Positions 1-7,900 of a stretch of 22,471 nt of DNA are shown in pieces; position 1 is the stretch's first letter, and every line of letters begins with the position of its first letter. The notes beneath the pieces are model-generated. The model was not told where the DNA came from, did not search any database, and saw only the letters and a list, made by a program, of their open reading frames with translations. The position numbers and the translations under genes are program-made. Source of the DNA: Candidatus Gottesmanbacteria bacterium (lineage in GTDB: Bacteria; Patescibacteriota; Microgenomatia; JACPZF01); NCBI GenBank assembly GCA_016195615.1, contig JACPZF010000028.1:1-22471 (forward strand). The letters run 5' to 3'.

Positions 1-438
1 TACGGCCTTGACAGAAAGTTCTTTGGTGATGAAGCCAAGCGAAGAATAATGTTGGGAACTCATACGCTTTCAGTGGGCTATTATGATGCGTATTATCGCA
101 AAGCGTTAAAAGTGCGTACTTTAATAAAACAGGATTTTGAAAGAGTGTTTAAGGAAGTGAATGTTATTATTGGTCCAACTTCTCCCTGTACGGCATTAGG
201 AGTAGGAGCAACGACTAATGATCCGATATTTGGCGAGGTGCAAGACATGCTGGTTGAACCCTCTACCATGGCAGGTTTGCCGGGAATTAGCATACCCTGC
301 GGTTTTGTCAGTGGTCTCCCGGTGGGAATGCAAATTATTGGACCAGAACTAAGCGAAAGTTTAATATTAAGAGTTGCCCATGCTTATCAAAAAGCCACAA
401 ATTGGCATCTAAAGAGACCGAACATAAAACTTTTATGA
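1..438 (+). CDS. gatA: Asp-tRNA(Asn)/Glu-tRNA(Gln) amidotransferase subunit A, 3' part
   Basis: This is the C-terminal 145 residues of a canonical GatA; the reading frame is open from the first base, so the gene starts upstream of the window. GatA is the glutaminase subunit of cytoplasmic GatCAB, which amidates Glu-tRNA(Gln) and Asp-tRNA(Asn). The fragment carries family landmarks: KRRIMLGT, the GYYDAYY motif, [15 protein letters not shown], and [13 protein letters not shown] followed by LPVGMQIIG. An Asp before [13 protein letters not shown] sits where the glutamine-binding Asp of GatA is expected. The catalytic Lys-Ser-Ser part lies outside the window. A gatC-like gene follows after 10 bases, so transcription is probably shared. 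Family identification is secure; whether the missing N-terminal part is intact cannot be seen. Confidence 0.95.
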   Translation, partial: YGLDRKFFGDEAKRRIMLGTHTLSVGYYDAYYRKALKVRTLIKQDFERVFKEVNVIIGPTSPCTALGVGATTNDPIFGEVQDMLVEPSTMAGLPGISIPCGFVSGLPVGMQIIGPELSESLILRVAHAYQKATNWHLKRPNIKLL

Positions 439-448
439 AAACTAAAAA

Positions 449-718
449 ATGATAGACAATCAGAAAGCGACAAAAATTAGGCATCAGGAAGAACAGGATT
501 TTTTATACGACGTCAAGAGAATAACCAGCAGCGGTTTGGAAAAAAATGCGGATGTAAAAAAAATTAAACCGCTTTATCACGCCAGCGATCTCGTTTGTAA
601 ATTACGGGAAGATGAGATAACCAAACCGCTTACAAGCGAAGAAATTTTTCAAAATGCCAAATTAAAAACCAAAGACTATTTTGTCAGCATTAATCCCATT
701 ACTAACTATGAAAAATAA
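449..718 (+). CDS. Divergent GatC-like protein
   Basis: This is an 89-residue protein. Its C-terminal half resembles GatC: SGLEKNADVKKIKPLYHASDLVCKL, then LREDE, then LTSEEIFQNAKLKTKDYF, which matches the GatC pattern of an REDE motif followed by a helix start and a (D/G)(Y/F)F end. The N-terminal half does not clearly show the usual GatC helical pattern. GatC is a small clamp that wraps GatA and holds it to GatB. The gene sits between the canonical gatA and the divergent gatA paralog and overlaps the latter by 11 bases, so it is probably translationally coupled to it. A second, more typical GatC frame lies just before gatB, so this copy may serve the paralogous amidase. That partnership is inferred. 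Confidence 0.7.
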   Translation: MIDNQKATKIRHQEEQDFLYDVKRITSSGLEKNADVKKIKPLYHASDLVCKLREDEITKPLTSEEIFQNAKLKTKDYFVSINPITNYEK

Positions 719-2189
719 TGACCTTTTCCGAAAAACGATACCAGAATTGCAAAATTTAGTAAAAGAAAGGAAGGTATCTTACGAGGAAATTCTGCAGGAA
801 AATATAAAGGTCATAAGCACGCAGGAAGAAAAAGTAAATGCCTATATAACTTTGACAACAAAAAAGGCCATAGAAGAGAGAAAAAAATTAAGCCCGGATG
901 GTTTTAACGGCCATAATTATCTCTATGGAATCCCTCTATCGGTAAAAGATACTTTTACCACCAAAGGCATAACTACGACGGCCGGATCGAAAATGTTAGA
1001 AGATTTTATCCCACCCTATAACGCCACCTCCTATCAGCGCTTAATAGATGAAGGAGCTGTTATGTTAGGAAAAACCAATATGGATGAATTTGCTCATGGT
1101 TTTACCACGGAATACTCGGCTTTTAAAATTACTCATAACCCTTGGAATCTTAACAACGTTCCAGGTGGCTCTTCCGGCGGTTCGGCGGCTTCCATAGCGG
1201 CTGGTGAAGCAAGGCTTTCGCTAGCCAGTGAAAATTTCGGTTCAATTATTCAGCCGTCTTCAATTTGCGGTATCGTCGGCATGAAGCCAACGTATGGCGC
1301 CGCTTCGCGCTACGGAATTATTGCCATGGCCTCTTCCCTAGAGTGCCCGGGAATTATGGGAAAGTGCGTCGAAGACGTGGCCATTGGAATTGACGCGATA
1401 ATCGGGCTTGATCCCTTGGACGCCACCACTTTTTCCTACAGCGCGAAAAATTTTTTCCCTGGGCTTTCCACTTCTCTCAAAGGGAAAAAAATTGCTGTTA
1501 TTAGGCCGATAATGGAAAACTTGGACAAAGAAATGGTGAAAACAATCGAAAATGCGCTGAAAACTTTAGTGAAAGCCGGAGCAGAAGTAAATGATATTAA
1601 TTGGTATGATCTTGGCCTCGATAGTAAAATTTATGACGTTTTGTATCGTTCGGAAGTTGCCAGCAATTTAGCCCGCTACGACGGAATTCGTTACGGCTAT
1701 AGAAGCTTAGCGAAAGAGGAAAGTCTAAACGACTACTATCTTAGTACGCGAGATAAATTCGGTCCTCATGTTAAGAGGCAAATTATCACTGACCCAATAC
1801 TTCTTTCCAGCGATGGCGATGACGTTTATCGCACGGTGTTAAAACTTCGCCGCCGGAACCAACAATATATTGATTTGCTGTTTAAAAAATATTCTGCTAT
1901 AATCTCGGCCGCAAGTACTTTTACAGATTTAAAAATCGGCGAAGTTGCCAAACCCGAGTGGAGAGAAAAAAATCGCCGTTTGGGGAAGATCAACGGCGCG
2001 ATGATGTGTCCTTCAGTATTGTATGGATATCCTGCCATTTCTTTCCCCATCGGATTTTCTAAATCAAACATGCCAATTGGCGTTAACGTGTTTGGTTTTC
2101 GCTGTCAGGAGCAGGAGTTATTAAATTTGGCCTACTCCTTCCAGGAAGAATCGGATCTGAAGTGTTTGCGGCCAGAATTACTAAGTTAA
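708..2189 (+). CDS. GatA-like amidase paralog with altered substrate pocket
   Basis: This is a 493-residue protein of the amidase-signature family, the second GatA-like protein in the window. Residues that match the catalytic Lys and Ser-cisSer-Ser set of GatA are kept: K80 in PLSVKD, the Ser pair at 155-156 in PGGSSGGSAAS, and S179. The segment around S179 reads SENFGSIIQPSS, where GatA has SDTGGSIRQPA. The GatA motif KRRIMLGT reads KRQIITDP here, GYYDAYY is absent, and the Asp-containing segment before the NLAGLPGIS region reads AMMCPSVLYGYPAIS. The general chemistry may therefore persist while glutamine recognition is lost or changed. The start was taken at the ATG at 708, which matches the family N-terminus; an upstream TTG at 681 would add nine unlikely residues. 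It overlaps the gatC-like gene, and nadE follows after 6 bases. Function unknown; amidase or scaffold are both possible. Confidence 0.85.
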   Translation: MKNNDLFRKTIPELQNLVKERKVSYEEILQENIKVISTQEEKVNAYITLTTKKAIEERKKLSPDGFNGHNYLYGIPLSVKDTFTTKGITTTAGSKMLEDFIPPYNATSYQRLIDEGAVMLGKTNMDEFAHGFTTEYSAFKITHNPWNLNNVPGGSSGGSAASIAAGEARLSLASENFGSIIQPSSICGIVGMKPTYGAASRYGIIAMASSLECPGIMGKCVEDVAIGIDAIIGLDPLDATTFSYSAKNFFPGLSTSLKGKKIAVIRPIMENLDKEMVKTIENALKTLVKAGAEVNDINWYDLGLDSKIYDVLYRSEVASNLARYDGIRYGYRSLAKEESLNDYYLSTRDKFGPHVKRQIITDPILLSSDGDDVYRTVLKLRRRNQQYIDLLFKKYSAIISAASTFTDLKIGEVAKPEWREKNRRLGKINGAMMCPSVLYGYPAISFPIGFSKSNMPIGVNVFGFRCQEQELLNLAYSFQEESDLKCLRPELLS

Positions 2190-2195
2190 CCTAAA

Positions 2196-3185
2196 ATGAA
2201 TATTCTTAACAAAGCTGATTGTGAAAAATTTCTCGATTTAGCAATAAAAAAAACCGCTAAATACTTAAAAGATAATAATTTAAGCGGTGTTACAACCGGT
2301 ATTTCCGGTGGGATTGATTCTGCGGTGACAGCCCTGATTGGGCTAAAAGCTTTGGAACTTCTTAAAAAATCAGGCTACAAAGCCGCTTATAAATACCTTT
2401 TTCTTGATTGCGATAGTGATCCTTATGACTTAAAAAGAGCCGAGGCACTCGCGGCAAAATTTAAATTTGACATGGAATATGTAGATCTAAACGATTGGTA
2501 TAAATCTTCTCCGCTACTTGGTAGAATTCCCTCCGGTCACTCTCGGGAAAAAATCGCCCAGGGAAATATTAAAGCGAGGCTAAGAATGATAACCCTTTAC
2601 CACACGGCCCAAATTCACGGGTTTATCTATTTGGATACTGACGATATTTCTGAGGAATGGATGGGTTTTTGGACCAAACACGGAGACGAGGGCGATCTTA
2701 AAATACTTCAGCACGTGACCAAAACCGAACTGTATGATATCGGAGAATATTTAGAGATACCGAAAATAATTCTCGATTCCAAACCCGGAGATGGTCTTAA
2801 AGTGACGCCCGGAAGTCTGGCCGAGCACCAGCTTGGCCTCGATTACGTTTATATCGAATATATCATGAGCCGCTTTATCGGCAAGGGCTTTGGTTACGAC
2901 GGTTCTCTTTCTCAACTTAAACAAGAAAAATACCAAAAGTTGGCAGGGGACGTGGCAAAGGAAATGGAAAGAACAAAAGAAGAAGTCATAAATATTCTAA
3001 CGCAGTCTCTCAAAACAGCCTATAAAAGAAAATACGGCGACAACGTCTGCCACTTACTGCCCAATCGCCGCGAATTCGGATTTTTAGAAGTCGGAACGGA
3101 AAAATTTAATAAAAAATATTATACCTCACAGAAGAGAACAGCAAAAATTTCTCGCAGCAATTTACTAAAATCTTTGAATACGTAA
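2196..3185 (+). CDS. nadE: NH3-dependent NAD+ synthetase
   Basis: This 329-residue enzyme is predicted to convert nicotinic acid adenine dinucleotide, ATP and ammonia to NAD+. It carries the ATP-pyrophosphatase P-loop SGGIDS (37-42) and the NadE signatures QGNIKARLRMITLY, DTDDISEEWMGFWTKHGDEGD and HVTKTELYDIGEYLEIP. There is no N-terminal nitrilase-type glutaminase domain, so free ammonia or a partner must supply nitrogen. The protein is longer than typical stand-alone NadE. Its last 20-odd residues overlap a GatC reading frame in another phase and show no NadE-like features, so the natural end may be affected by a frameshift or by gene overlap. The position right after a divergent amidase gene suggests a possible nitrogen donor, which is speculation. 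Confidence 0.93.
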   Translation: MNILNKADCEKFLDLAIKKTAKYLKDNNLSGVTTGISGGIDSAVTALIGLKALELLKKSGYKAAYKYLFLDCDSDPYDLKRAEALAAKFKFDMEYVDLNDWYKSSPLLGRIPSGHSREKIAQGNIKARLRMITLYHTAQIHGFIYLDTDDISEEWMGFWTKHGDEGDLKILQHVTKTELYDIGEYLEIPKIILDSKPGDGLKVTPGSLAEHQLGLDYVYIEYIMSRFIGKGFGYDGSLSQLKQEKYQKLAGDVAKEMERTKEEVINILTQSLKTAYKRKYGDNVCHLLPNRREFGFLEVGTEKFNKKYYTSQKRTAKISRSNLLKSLNT

Positions 3186-3361
3186 ACTTAATCGAAACCA
3201 TAGAGACCCAAAACGTCAAGAATGTAAGAAACACGGTGGATTTAGTCAATGTTTTTAGAAAAGACGAAAATAACAAAGAGCAGATGCTAAGCCAAGACGA
3301 GGCATTATACTGCGCGCCCGCGAAAAATAATGGTTATTTTTTAGTAAAATCAATTTTTTAA
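3116..3361 (+). CDS. gatC: GatC reading frame without a canonical start, overlapping nadE
   Basis: This frame is open from 3113, just after a TAA, to a TAA at 3359-3361. It encodes LYLTEENSKNFSQQFTKIFE, then YVNLIETIETQNVKNV, then LVNVFRKDE, and ends LSQDEALYCAPAKNNGYFLV. That is the GatC order: an LTEEE helix, a (L/I)-x-YV segment, an NVFREDE motif, then LSxEEAL-NAP and GYF. It is more typical of GatC than the copy at 449-718. It lies directly before gatB, the usual place. No ATG, GTG or TTG occurs near its N-terminus. The given start is an ATA codon, chosen only as the least bad option. A one-base shift within AAAAAA at 3111-3116 would instead join it to nadE. Options: a rare start codon, a programmed or real frameshift, a sequencing error, or a decayed gene. 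Confidence 0.68.
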   Translation: MLYLTEENSKNFSQQFTKIFEYVNLIETIETQNVKNVRNTVDLVNVFRKDENNKEQMLSQDEALYCAPAKNNGYFLVKSIF

Positions 3362-3366
3362 ACGCC

Positions 3367-4710
3367 ATGACTTATCAACCCATTATCGGTTTAGAAGTAC
3401 ACGTCGAGCTTAAAACTAAATCCAAGCTTTTTTGCGGTTGCCCGGCGGAACATTTTGGTACTAAACCCAATACCCAAACCTGCCCTGTTTGTCTGGGTTT
3501 ACCGGGCGCTTTACCAGTACCAAACAAAAAGGCCGTGGATTGGACGATTTTGTTGGGGCTAGCTTTAAATTGCTCGATCCATAAAGTTTCCCGCTTTGAT
3601 AGAAAAAACTATTTTTACCCAGATCTTCCTAAGGGTTACCAAATTTCTCAATACGATGAGCCGTTGGCAAGTAAAGGTTTTGTTAAAATAGACACCAAAA
3701 AAATAAGAATCAGAAGAGTGCACTTGGAAGAAGATGCGGGCAAACTTCTTCATGAGGAAGTTAACGGCGTTAAAAGTACGCTTGTCGATTTTAACCGAAG
3801 CGGCGTAGCCCTGGTGGAGATTGTTACCGAACCTGACGTGAGGTCAAGCGAAGAGGCCAGGACATTTCTTAAAAAGATGAGGCAGATTGCTCGCTACCTT
3901 GGTATTTCCGATGGCGATATGGAAAAAGGGACGATGAGATTAGAGCCAAATATATCAGTAAAACTCGAAACTCGAAACACTAAACACGAAGACGATTTAC
4001 CTCCATACAAAGTCGAAATCAAAAATATTAACTCCTTTAATTTTGCCAAAAAGGCCATCGATTTTGAGATAGCTAGGCAAGTTAGTCTTTTAGAAAAAGG
4101 AGAAACACCGCTTCAAGAAACCCGAGGTTGGGATGAAAAAAAAGGCGTAACAGTTTCCCAAAGGGGCAAGGGCGAAGCCCATGATTACCGCTATTTTCCT
4201 GAGCCCGATATTCCGCCGATGGAGTTTAGCAAATCGCAAATCGAAAATCTCAGATCCCAAATCCCAGAATTAGCCGAAGAAAAAATCGCGAGATTTATAA
4301 GAGAGTATAATTTAAGCCAGTATGACGCCGAGATACTTTGCGACAGCAGGGAAAGAGCGGAGTACTACGAAAGTACGATTAGAGAATTAAAGAATTTAAG
4401 AATTAAAGAATTAACGGAGAAAACAGTGGCCAATTGGATTATAAATAAAAAAGTGGATACGAGCAAAGTGGCACCCGAGGATTTGGTAAAAATGATTGCG
4501 GCAACGACCCAAACGACCAGCATGCCCGATGAGGAGCTGGAGAAAATAATAAAAGAGGTAATTAGCAAAAATCCCAAAGCCGTAGCGGATTATCAGGGAG
4601 GCAAAGAACAGGCGCTGATGTTTTTAATAGGACAGGTGATGAGAGAAACAAAAGGAAAAAGGGGATTTGATAAAATGAAGACAGTAATAGAACAACGATT
4701 AAATGCATAG
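3367..4710 (+). CDS. gatB: Asp-tRNA(Asn)/Glu-tRNA(Gln) amidotransferase subunit B
   Basis: This is a 447-residue GatB, the kinase/transamidase subunit that phosphorylates and amidates the misacylated tRNA. The N-terminus IIGLEVHVELKTKSKLFCGC is diagnostic. C23, C25, C39 and C42 form the CxC...CPxC zinc site. Also present are YFYPDLPKGYQISQYD, HLEEDAGK, DFNRSGVALVEIVTEPD and HDYRYFPEPD. The C-terminal YqeY-like tRNA-binding domain ends NPKAVADYQGGKEQALMFLIGQVM. Three short tandem repeats lie inside the gene (3961-3988, 4231-4265, 4384-4415). The first coincides with a few extra residues before KVEIKNINSF. No Shine-Dalgarno is visible before the ATG; the GatC frame ends 5 bases upstream. Confidence 0.97.
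   Translation: MTYQPIIGLEVHVELKTKSKLFCGCPAEHFGTKPNTQTCPVCLGLPGALPVPNKKAVDWTILLGLALNCSIHKVSRFDRKNYFYPDLPKGYQISQYDEPLASKGFVKIDTKKIRIRRVHLEEDAGKLLHEEVNGVKSTLVDFNRSGVALVEIVTEPDVRSSEEARTFLKKMRQIARYLGISDGDMEKGTMRLEPNISVKLETRNTKHEDDLPPYKVEIKNINSFNFAKKAIDFEIARQVSLLEKGETPLQETRGWDEKKGVTVSQRGKGEAHDYRYFPEPDIPPMEFSKSQIENLRSQIPELAEEKIARFIREYNLSQYDAEILCDSRERAEYYESTIRELKNLRIKELTEKTVANWIINKKVDTSKVAPEDLVKMIAATTQTTSMPDEELEKIIKEVISKNPKAVADYQGGKEQALMFLIGQVMRETKGKRGFDKMKTVIEQRLNA
3961..3988 (+). repeat. In-gene tandem 7-mer array (AAACTCG-type, 4 units)
   Basis: Four contiguous 7-base units are visible inside gatB: AAACTCG, AAACTCG, AAACACT, AAACACG. They encode part of the stretch LETRNTKHED, just before the conserved KVEIKNINSF, where most GatB proteins have a variable loop. 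Confidence 0.8.
4231..4265 (+). repeat. In-gene tandem 7-mer array (AAATCNC-type, 5 units)
   Basis: Five contiguous 7-base units lie inside gatB: AAATCGC, AAATCGA, AAATCTC, AGATCCC, AAATCCC. They encode KSQIENLRSQIP, in the loop between the catalytic cradle and the helical domain. Since 7 is not a multiple of 3, the same unit is read in all three phases. Confidence 0.78.
4384..4415 (+). repeat. In-gene tandem 8-mer array (GAATTAAA-type, 4 units)
   Basis: Four contiguous 8-base units lie inside gatB: GAATTAAA, GAATTTAA, GAATTAAA, GAATTAAC. They encode ELKNLRIKELT in the helical domain. The units GAATTAAA and GAATTAAC also form the array before atpD (13029-13060), nearly 9 kb away. Confidence 0.82.
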
Positions 4711-4726
4711 TCGGAGATCATAATAA

Positions 4727-4909
4727 ATGAGCGAAGAAACTAAGGAAGATACCACTGTATTAGAAAATGACTTATTTCGCACAGAAATTAGAGAAGGCAC
4801 CGATGGTGCAGAGGTCGTGGCTATTGAAAAAAGAAGTGGTAGAAAAATAAAATGGAAAGTTCCCAACGAGGGGAAACCTGTCGAAGAAAAGACTATACCT
4901 ACAGATTAA
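4727..4909 (+). CDS. Small charged protein of unknown function
   Basis: This is a 60-residue reading frame. It starts at an ATG 16 bases after the gatB stop and ends 38 bases before dnaE. The protein is rich in Glu, Lys, Asp and Thr and has no Cys, no signal peptide and no membrane segment. The central segment VVAIEKRSGRKIKWKVP could form a small beta hairpin, and both ends look disordered. I do not recognise a family. Its position in an otherwise tightly packed operon and the lack of any competing frame favour a real gene. There is no Shine-Dalgarno, which is normal for this window. Confidence 0.5.
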   Translation: MSEETKEDTTVLENDLFRTEIREGTDGAEVVAIEKRSGRKIKWKVPNEGKPVEEKTIPTD

Positions 4910-4924
4910 AATCGTGATGGATAA

Positions 4925-4947
4925 ATTTGATTCTTTAATTATCAAAT
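4925..4947 (+). promoter_or_regulatory. Inverted repeat abutting the dnaE start codon
   Basis: ATTTGAT (4925-4931) and ATCAAAT (4941-4947) are perfect reverse complements separated by a 9-base loop. The 3' arm ends immediately before the dnaE ATG. In mRNA this could place a weak hairpin at the initiation site, or it could be a DNA operator. A role in control is inferred; the stem is A/T-rich and weak. Confidence 0.4.
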
Positions 4948-7900
4948 ATGGCTGAGTTTGTACATTTACATTCCCACACGGAATTTTCGCTACTCGATGG
5001 ACTGGCTAAGATTTCGAAATTAGTCGCAAGAGTTAAAGATCTTGGTATGAAAGCCTTAGCTATTACCGATCATGGCGCGATGTACGGCGTGGTACATTTT
5101 TATCTTAAATGCAAAGAAGAAGGGATTAAGCCGATTATTGGGGTTGAAACCTACGTCGCTAAACGAAGCTATTTAGATAAAGAAGCGAGGGTTGACGCCG
5201 AGCCTTACCATCTTTTGCTCCTCGCTAAAAACGAAGAAGGCTACAAAAACTTACTAAAATTAGTCTCCATTGCTCATTTAGAAGGCTATTACTATAAGCC
5301 GAGAATTGACATGGAACTACTAGCCAAATATCACGAAGGTCTTATTGCGACGTCGGCTTGTTTGCAAGGACAACTTGCGAGAACAATCCGCGAAGGCGAT
5401 TTGGACAAAGCGGGAAAAATCGCGGGAACCTTTTCCGAAATCCTGGGCGAGGGAAATTTCTACCTGGAACTGCAGGATCATCCTTCAATTAGCGAGCAAG
5501 GAAAAGTCAACGAAGAGGTAGTTAAATTATCAAAAGATTTAGGACTCCCACTGATAGCGACTAACGATTCTCACTATGTGATGCCTGATGACGCTGAAGC
5601 TCAAGAAGTTCTGCTTTGCGTCCAGACGCAAAAAACCCTTCTTGATAAAAACCGATCCCTCTCGATGATCGATTCACCCGATTTTTATATTAAATCTCCC
5701 GAACAAATGCTGGCGGCTTTTCTTAAATATCCGGAAGCTTTAAAAAATACCCTGGAAATTGCCGAAAAGTGCAATGTTGAGTTAAAAACCGGCAGTTGGG
5801 TTTTGCCGAGATTTGATGTTCCAGAAGGATATGACGGCGATAGTTACTTAAAAAAATTAGCCGAAGACGGTTTAAAAACTAAAATCAGCGCCACACCGTC
5901 GAAAGAAGTAATGGAGAGACTAAATTACGAACTAAATATTATCGCTAAGAAAGGCTATTCTACCTATTTCTTAATTGTGGCTGATTTTGTTAATTGGGCC
6001 AGAAACCAAGGAATTATTGCCACCACTAGAGGCAGCGCCGCGGGGTCTCTGGTTTCTTATTTAATCGGCATTACCACCGTTAATCCTCTGGACTATGGTT
6101 TGCCTTTTGAAAGATTCTTAACTTTGGAAAGGCCTCTTCCTCCGGATATTGATATGGATTTTGCCGATTTGCGGCGCGGGGAAGTGATCGATTATGTTAG
6201 GAAAAAATACGGCGAGGATCACGTTGCCCAAATTATCACTTTTGGCACCATGGAAGCGCGCGGAGGGGTAAGAGACGCGGGCAGGGTTCTCGGAATGCCA
6301 TATTCTGAGCCTGATAAAATTGCTAAACTCATTCCCATCGGAGCCCAGGGTTTTCCGATGACCATCCAAAAGGCACTCGAAATCACGCCGGAATTAAATC
6401 AACTATATAATACTGACGAGGAAACCAAGAGACTTTTGACTCTGGCGCAGAAATTGGAGGGAGTAGCCAGACACGCTTCCACTCACGCCGCGGGAGTCGT
6501 GATTTCGCCTAAACCTCTCACTGAGTACACCCCCATACAAAGGGAAAGCAAAGGCGAAAATATTATTACCCAGTATGACATGTATTCGATCGAACCACTG
6601 GGGCTTTTAAAGATGGATTTTTTAGGAATTAGAAATCTCTCCATCTTGGGTTCAGCCGTAGAGGTACTTAAACGCGAAAGGGATATCGATATTGATTTAC
6701 AAAAACTGCCGCTTGACGACAAAAAGGCTTATACCATGTTATGGCAGGGAGACACGATGGGAGTTTTTCAGTTGGGAGGATCGGGAATGACGCGTTACGT
6801 TAAAGAATTAAAACCGACTAGTATTTCCGATCTTGCCGCGATGGTAGCCCTTTTTCGTCCTGGTCCCATGGATTCTATTCCCGAATTTATCGAAAGAAAA
6901 CACGCACGCCGGAAAGTAAAACTTCTGGATCCGAGGATGGAAGAAATTCTCTCCCAATCATACGGCGTGATTACCTACCAAGATGACGTTTTAATGATTG
7001 CCGTCAAACTCGCTGGCTACTCCTGGGTGGAAGCCGACAAACTAAGAAAAGCCATTGGTAAAAAAATCCCTTCAGAGATGAAAAAACAAAAAGAAAAATT
7101 TATCGACGGTTGTGTGAAAAATGGAATGGATCAAGAACGAGCCAACAAACTTTGGGAATTAATAGAGCCTTTTGCGGGATATGGTTTTAATAAAGCGCAC
7201 GCCGTAGCTTATGGTCTGGTTGCCTATCAAACCGCCTATGTCAAAGCCCACTTTCCCGTCGAGTTTATGACAGCGCTGCTTACGGCAGAAAGTCAGGGCA
7301 CTTCCGGCCCATCGCGAAACGAAAAAGTCGGCCGGGCGATTTTTGAATGCCGGAAAATGGGTATTGCGGTGCTTTCTCCCGATGTTAACTTATCGCACGT
7401 TGGTTTCACCATTGAAAAAGAAGATGAAAAAAGAGTTATCCGCTTTGGTTTGTCGGCAATTAAAAACGTCGGCGAGGCCGCCATTGAAACCATTCTTGAA
7501 GGCCGCAGCGCTGGCAAATTTATTTCTCTAGTGGATTTCTGCCGCCGCGTGGATTTGTCTAAAGTCAACAAAAAGACTCTTGAGAGCTTAATTAAGGCGG
7601 GCGCCCTGGATCAATTCGGCACTCGCGCCGCGATGCTTTCTTCCTTGGATGCGATTCTAACGACTGGGCATCGCGAAAAAAAATTAGTGTCTTTAGGCCA
7701 AGCCAGTTTATTTGGCGAGGTAGAGGGAAAAGATGGAAGCGAAGAAGTAATATTAAAAACGATGGAAGAATTTGATAAAAGACAGCTTTTGTCTTTTGAG
7801 AAGGAATTGTTTGGTTTTTATCTAACCGAACACCCCATGCAAGCGGTATTATCACTTGTCAGACAACAAACGTCTCATAGTTTGGGCGAGTTGAGTTTAG

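Noticed and set aside
681..707. TTG start giving the GatA-like paralog nine extra residues
   Set aside because: The ATG at 708 matches the family N-terminus, and the extension lies within the gatC-like gene without support.
708..2189. GatA-like paralog as a pseudogene
   Set aside because: The frame is full-length, the Lys/Ser/Ser set is intact and it overlaps its neighbours tightly; divergence looks functional rather than decay, though selection was not measured.
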